Assembly: GCF_000730165.1 (NCBI RefSeq)
Contig: NZ_CP022111.1
Coordinates: 1,488,001 to 1,552,000 of the forward strand
Direction of reading: 5' to 3'
DNA from: Nitrospirillum viridazoti CBAmc
Lineage (GTDB): Bacteria; Pseudomonadota; Alphaproteobacteria; Azospirillales; Azospirillaceae
Length of the DNA stretch: 64,000 nucleotides
This document shows, piece by piece, positions 60,136 to 64,000 of the stretch. Position numbers and translations under genes: made by a program. Position 1 is the stretch's first letter; the number at the start of each line of letters is the position of its first letter. The notes beneath the pieces were generated by a model that searched no databases, was not told the DNA's origin, and saw nothing but the letters and a program-made list of their open reading frames with translations.

Positions 60136-61386
60136 TCAGAACAGCCCCTGCAGGGGAATGACCGTCAGCGGGTCGCCCGGCCGCAGGCTGTCACATGCCT
60201 CCTCCACCTCCGCCACGGCGTCGGCCAGGGCCAAGGAGGACAGGGCCGCGCTGCCGCCGGCACCGGCGAGATGGGCCACGGTGTCGTCCCCCTCCTGCCG
60301 CAGGACCACGCGCAAATACTCGCGCTTGCCGGGGGCGCGGCCGTGGGCGAAGCCGCAGCGCACGGTGATGCGGGGCGGGTCGGCGATGGTCTCGCCCGAC
60401 AGGCGCTGCACCAACGGCCGGCCCAGCGCGAGAAAAGCGGCGAAGGCGGCGAAGGGGTTGCCGGGCAGCCCGAGGAAGGGCGTGTTCCCGACATGCCCCC
60501 CCTTGATATGGCCGAACGCCAGCGGCTTGCCCGGCTTGAGGGCCAGGCGCCAGAAGTCGATGCCGCCCAGGGCCGCTACCGCCGTCTTCACATGATCCTC
60601 CTCCCCGGCGGAGACGCCGCCGCTGCTGACGATCAGGTCGGCCCTGAGGCTGGACAGGGTTGCCGACAGGACCTCCCGGTCATCGCCGACGATGCCGGCC
60701 GGCACCACGCGGCAGCCCAGGCGGCGCAGCAGGGCGGTCAGCAGGGGGCCGTTGGCGTCATGGATAGCGCCGGGGGCCAAGGGCGTGCCGGCCGGCCGCA
60801 CCTCATTCCCGGTGGACAGCAGGGCCACCGTCAAGGGTGCCCGCACCGCCAGGGTCCGCTCCCCCAGCGCGGCGGCCAGCGCCACGGCCGCCGGCGACAT
60901 CCGGCGCCCCGCCGGCAGGGCCACCGCGCCCGCCGCGATATCCTCCCCCACCGCGCGGCAATGGCGGCCGGGGGCAAGGCCGGGCGGGACCAGCAGCACG
61001 TCGCCATCCAGGTCCGCATCCTCCTGCATCAGCACGGTGTCGGCGCCATCGGGCAAGGGCGCGCCGGTGAAGATGCGCACGGCGGTGCCGGGCACCAGGG
61101 GGCGGGGCGCGTCCCCCGCCGCGACCCGGCCCGACAGGGGCAGGCGGACCGGGGCCGCCGCCCCAGCGACATCGCGGTGGTCCAGCGCATAGCCGTCCAT
61201 GGCGGCCTGGGCGAAGGGCGGCAGGCTCAGCGCCGCCACCACATCCCGGGCCAGGACGCGGCCGTCGGCCGCATCCAGCGCCACGGCCTCGATGCCGGCG
61301 ACGGGGGCGACCGCGCGGAGCAGGCGCTCCCGCGCCTGGTCGACGCTGAGCAAGGTGTCGGGGTAGCAGTCGGCGGCGCCTGGCAT
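60136..61386 (-). CDS. moeA: molybdopterin molybdenumtransferase
   Basis: A 416-residue MoeA/GephE enzyme that inserts molybdate into molybdopterin. Features: AAMDGYALDHRDVAG near residue 60, GTAVRIFTGAPLPDGADTVLMQEDAD, LLSTGNEVRPAGTPL, the active-site VSSGGVSAGEEDHVK, and LKPGKPLAFGHIKGGHVGNTPFLGLPGNPFAA (shown in parts). ATG 61386 fits the family start. mobB begins 16 bases upstream of it on the same strand, and the pair is flanked by two repeat copies. Confidence 0.95.
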   Translation of the reverse strand: MPGAADCYPDTLLSVDQARERLLRAVAPVAGIEAVALDAADGRVLARDVVAALSLPPFAQAAMDGYALDHRDVAGAAAPVRLPLSGRVAAGDAPRPLVPGTAVRIFTGAPLPDGADTVLMQEDADLDGDVLLVPPGLAPGRHCRAVGEDIAAGAVALPAGRRMSPAAVALAAALGERTLAVRAPLTVALLSTGNEVRPAGTPLAPGAIHDANGPLLTALLRRLGCRVVPAGIVGDDREVLSATLSSLRADLIVSSGGVSAGEEDHVKTAVAALGGIDFWRLALKPGKPLAFGHIKGGHVGNTPFLGLPGNPFAAFAAFLALGRPLVQRLSGETIADPPRITVRCGFAHGRAPGKREYLRVVLRQEGDDTVAHLAGAGGSAALSSLALADAVAEVEEACDSLRPGDPLTVIPLQGLF

Positions 61387-61402
61387 GGGAATGGCCCGTT
61401 TC

Positions 61403-61933
61403 TCAGTCAGCGCACGGCATGCCGCCAGGGGGCAGGCCGACATGGGCCAGGATGAAGGCGGCGATGTCCACAACCGCATCCAGGGGGAAACGCCGCAGGC
61501 CCGCCGGCACCTCCACCGGCAGCGGGCCGTCCGCCGCCAGGGCCACGATGGTGGGGTCGTCCGGGAACAGCGGCGCCTTGCCGTTTTCCGCCCGCCAGAT
61601 CTCCAGTTTGGGAATGGGGTCGCGCTTGAAGCCTTCGACCAGAACCAGATCCACCGGCGACAGCTTGGCGACAAGGTCGGCCAGCGTCGGCTCGGCCGCG
61701 CCGCGCAGCTCATGCATCAGGGCCCAGCGCTGGGACGAGGCCACCAGCACCTCGGTGGCGCCGGCCGTGCGGTGGCGGTGGCTGTCCTTGCCCGGCTGGT
61801 CCACGTCGAAATCATGGTGGGCGTGCTTCAGGGTGGAGACGTCATAGCCGCGCCCCGTCAGTTCCGGGATCAGCCGGACCATCAAGGTGGTCTTGCCCGA
61901 ACCGCTCCACCCCGCAAGGCCGAACAGCTTCAT
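61403..61933 (-). CDS. mobB: molybdopterin-guanine dinucleotide biosynthesis adapter protein
   Basis: A 176-residue GTP-binding protein. The P-loop is GWSGSGKTTLM (8-18), HAHHDFDVDQPGKDSHRHR holds the conserved His-rich switch, and VEGFKRDPIPKLEIWR carries the usual Lys-x-x-Pro-Lys-x-Glu motif. It assists MobA in guanylylation. mobB-moeA are in one transcription unit, separate from mobA at 56 kb. ATG 61933. Confidence 0.93.
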   Translation of the reverse strand: MKLFGLAGWSGSGKTTLMVRLIPELTGRGYDVSTLKHAHHDFDVDQPGKDSHRHRTAGATEVLVASSQRWALMHELRGAAEPTLADLVAKLSPVDLVLVEGFKRDPIPKLEIWRAENGKAPLFPDDPTIVALAADGPLPVEVPAGLRRFPLDAVVDIAAFILAHVGLPPGGMPCAD

Positions 61934-61957
61934 CTGGCGATCTCCCTTGTTTATGCC

Positions 61958-62079
61958 TTTGATCTTGGACGATCAAAGGCCCCTCAATCGCCGGGCGGCC
62001 ACATCCGTGGCCTTGGCTTCCTCGCGTTTCAGTCCGCTACGCTTCCCAAAACGCTCCGGCGGACGCGGTCGCGTCCTAG
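61958..62079 (+). repeat. copy 2 of the repeat flanking moeA-mobB
   Basis: TTTGATC-TTGGAC-GATCAAA, then ATCGCCGGGCGGCCACATCC, GTGGCCTTGGCTTCCTCGC and CTCCGGCGGACGCGGTCGCG. The inner 40 bases around the hairpin core are nearly identical to copy 1; the middle part differs in length and sequence. It lies upstream of mobB, 24 bases from its start. Confidence 0.85.
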
Positions 62080-62111
62080 TACCGGCTGAGACGTTGTACA
62101 GGGGCCGCGCC

Positions 62112-63854
62112 CTACTGCGGCGGCTCCCGCAAATCACGCACATAGGCCAGCACCTCCCCATCGCGCTCGATGCGCACGATGTCCTGGCCCGCCGGGATTT
62201 CCTTGCAGGCCCAGCGGGTGAAGGCAAGGTAGAAATCGACCGGGCCGGTGTTGCGGCGCGTCGGCTTCCAGGCCGGCGGCAGGTAGTGGAACACTGACGT
62301 GGGCGGGCCGCAAACGCGGATGCGGTAGGGCTGGGTCAAGGCCTGCGGACCTTCCAGCTTCACCATGGTGTCGGTCAGGCGCTTGGCCGCCTCGGACAGG
62401 GAACTGCCCCAGTAGTCCAGCTCGAACTTCGGGCCGGCACCGCGCACGCCGCCCACGAAGCGGTTGAACCAGATGGTCTCATAGGGGTGCAGGTGGACCA
62501 TGAACCCGACCTGCACGGCGGCGCAGGCCACCAGCAGCGCGGCCATGAAGGGGTTCAGCCAGAAATTGCGCGGCCAGCGCAGGGGCAGGCGCGTCAGCAG
62601 GCCGTTCAGGCCCAGGCCGGCGGCCGTGGCCAGGGGCGGCATCAGGAACAGCATGTGGCGGATGCCATCGTACAGCACGGCGTCCGTCGCCACCACGGCG
62701 GCCGGCGGCAGCAGCACGGCGGTGGTCAGCGCCACGCCGTCCAGGCGCACGCCCGCCGGGAAGGGCCGGCGCAGGGCGGCCACGACACCGAAGGCCGCGA
62801 TCGCGGCCAGGCCCAGCAGTTCCACCTCCGGCAGCTTCACGCCGAAACCCACGGGCAGGTACCACCAGGGCAGGTTGGTGGTGCGCACCTGCACCCCGGC
62901 GAAGGTGAAGGTGAAATCCATGGGAAACTTGGAGAACTCGGCCAGCGCCTCCATCGGGTGGCGCAGCGGGTTCACCTGGGCCCACGGCCACGCCGCCACC
63001 ATGACGACATAGGCGATGGGCGCGGCGATCCACATCCGGCGCACCAGGCGCCAGGCCGTGGCACCCGTCTGCCGCGCGGTGTCACCGGCGAGCACGCCCT
63101 TGGCCAGGTGGGCCAGCAGCGTCAGCATGATGGGACCGGCCAGCAGCACCCCGCCCACGCGGATGCCCAGCGCCATGCCGAAGCACAGGCCCAGCATGGC
63201 GACGGAGCGCAGCGACGGCCCCTTGGCGTCGGCGTCCAGGCTGCGCCCCACCCGCACCAGCCAGGACAGGGTCCAGGCGGCGGCGACGGCGAACGGCACG
63301 TCCTTGGGGTTGGCGAAGGAATGGCCCCACCAGTCGGGAATCAGCAGCAGGCACAGGCCGGCGATCAGCCCGGCGCGCGCGCCCGTCTCTTCACCCGCGA
63401 TATCCCTGGCGATGCGGCGCACGGCCAGCACGCCCAGCAGGCCGGTCAGGCCACCGATCAGGCGGCGGGTGGCATAGACATCCAGCGGCAGCAGGTTTTC
63501 GAACAGCGCCTCGACCGTGTCGAACAGGGCGCCGTAGAGGTAGAGGTTCTGGAATTCCAGGACCGCGCGGTCCTTGCCCAGCGAGGCATACCATTCCAGC
63601 GCCCGCTGGCCGTATTCCACGTGCAGCGGCTCGTCAAACGTGATGCCGAAGTCGGGGAAGGTGGAGGACACGACCGCGACCGCCGCCGCCATGACCAGCC
63701 AGAAGACGACATCCCAGAGCGACAGGCGGCGCCACAGGGGCGCACCCAGCCGCGCGCCGGCCGGCACCATGCGCCCGGCGCCGATGGACGGCATTCCAGA
63801 TGCTGCGTGCGGACGGCCAGCGGCCGGCGTGTCAGGGGAACGGAGGAGGGGCAT
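62112..63854 (-). CDS. GT39-like membrane glycosyltransferase (ArnT/PMT superfamily)
   Basis: A 580-residue protein with about ten membrane helices. The first periplasmic loop has the family Asp-Glu (GITFDEPLHVEYGQRAL), after TM1 (WDVVFWLVMAAAVAVVSSTF). GT39-like enzymes use polyprenyl-phosphate sugars as donors and modify lipids or proteins on the periplasmic face. The acceptor is unknown. Its ATG at 63854 lies 5 bases after the stop of the next gene upstream, so translation is coupled to a GT2 enzyme that could make the lipid-linked donor. Confidence 0.75.
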   Translation of the reverse strand: MPLLRSPDTPAAGRPHAASGMPSIGAGRMVPAGARLGAPLWRRLSLWDVVFWLVMAAAVAVVSSTFPDFGITFDEPLHVEYGQRALEWYASLGKDRAVLEFQNLYLYGALFDTVEALFENLLPLDVYATRRLIGGLTGLLGVLAVRRIARDIAGEETGARAGLIAGLCLLLIPDWWGHSFANPKDVPFAVAAAWTLSWLVRVGRSLDADAKGPSLRSVAMLGLCFGMALGIRVGGVLLAGPIMLTLLAHLAKGVLAGDTARQTGATAWRLVRRMWIAAPIAYVVMVAAWPWAQVNPLRHPMEALAEFSKFPMDFTFTFAGVQVRTTNLPWWYLPVGFGVKLPEVELLGLAAIAAFGVVAALRRPFPAGVRLDGVALTTAVLLPPAAVVATDAVLYDGIRHMLFLMPPLATAAGLGLNGLLTRLPLRWPRNFWLNPFMAALLVACAAVQVGFMVHLHPYETIWFNRFVGGVRGAGPKFELDYWGSSLSEAAKRLTDTMVKLEGPQALTQPYRIRVCGPPTSVFHYLPPAWKPTRRNTGPVDFYLAFTRWACKEIPAGQDIVRIERDGEVLAYVRDLREPPQ

Positions 63855-63859
63855 GGAGG

Positions 63860-64000
63860 TCAGGGATGCCCCCCGGCGCCACCCGCGAGTGGCGCATCAT
63901 CGAAGCCCACCTTCTCGTTCACCAGGTACATCGGGCGGCCCTTCACCTCGGTGAAGACGCGGCCGAGATAGTCGCCCAGGACGCCCAGGCCGATGAGCTG
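63860..64000 (-). CDS. GT2-family (polyprenyl-phosphate glycosyltransferase type), C-terminal part
   Basis: The gene is cut by the window end. The visible 46 residues (LGVLGDYLGRVFTEVKGRP, then MYLVNEKVGF) are the last transmembrane helix and tail of GT2 transferases of the DPM1/ArnC/GtrB type, which load sugars onto polyprenyl phosphate. The stop is at 63860-63862, 5 bases before the GT39-like gene. The pairing with a GT39-like partner is typical of lipid-linked sugar transfer. Confidence 0.75.
   Translation of the reverse strand, partial: QLIGLGVLGDYLGRVFTEVKGRPMYLVNEKVGFDDAPLAGGAGGHP

Noticed and set aside
61387-61713. N-terminal extension of moeA to 61713
   Set aside because: It overlaps mobB in another frame and has no MoeA homology before the ATG at 61386.

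Overview
The window is GC-rich, densely coded chromosomal DNA from an alphaproteobacterium. GGAAC-type extracytoplasmic-function (ECF) promoter candidates, a TPP-riboswitch thiC, a DUF2849/DUF934 sulfite-reductase cluster, an NRAMP-like carrier and a HexR-type regulator suggest Rhodospirillales, probably Azospirillaceae (Azospirillum or Nitrospirillum type). That placement is inference from gene content; no rRNA or tRNA is present. No insertion sequence, prophage or CRISPR array was seen.

Layout. 0-2 kb: a FliS-like flagellar chaperone and an ECF sigma factor with a small overlapping partner. 2-9 kb: a secreted amidohydrolase, a small phosphatase, a SorAB-type sulfite dehydrogenase with its monohaem cytochrome, and two tandem secreted DUF1311 (LprI-like) paralogues. 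9-14 kb: thiC under a TPP riboswitch, a glutathione transferase, and a divergent TetR/TetX-like flavin monooxygenase pair with two matching operators. 14-20 kb: a WbsX-like protein, two tandem GT9-like proteins and a TPR-glycosyltransferase, probably for cell-surface glycans. 20-26 kb: UPF0114 membrane protein, EF-hand lipoprotein, MlaA, a MarR regulator, a CoA-transferase and a secreted protein behind an EcfG-like promoter. 26-32 kb: dnaE, then ahpC and ahpF. 32-41 kb: two DUF2059 proteins, an orphan sulfate-binding protein, and the sulfur-assimilation operon cysG-DUF2849-cysI-DUF934-cysH. 41-43 kb: a polytopic membrane protein, a SugE/Gdx-type SMR exporter and an atypical NRAMP-family carrier.

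43.5-54.5 kb is the most unusual region. A minus-strand operon encodes a di-haem c-type lipoprotein, a GMC flavoprotein and a 991-residue patatin-like protein whose catalytic Ser and Asp are separated by about 700 residues containing many membrane segments. It is divergent from a plus-strand operon of a DUF4331 protein, a DUF4198 protein and a HupE/UreJ-like membrane protein. The 280-bp divergent region carries two inverted repeats and a TATAAT box. The combination suggests an envelope-associated oxidative lipid or hydrophobic-substrate pathway with linked metal uptake; this is a hypothesis.

54.5-64 kb: hexR with a matching operator, a YbhB-like protein, mobA, a protealysin/emfourin protease-inhibitor pair, a secreted alpha/beta hydrolase, moeA-mobB flanked on both sides by copies of a repeat of about 115 bp, and a GT39-like transferase translationally coupled to a GT2 gene cut by the window end. 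mobA, mobB and moeA fit the presence of a molybdenum enzyme (SorA) in the same window.
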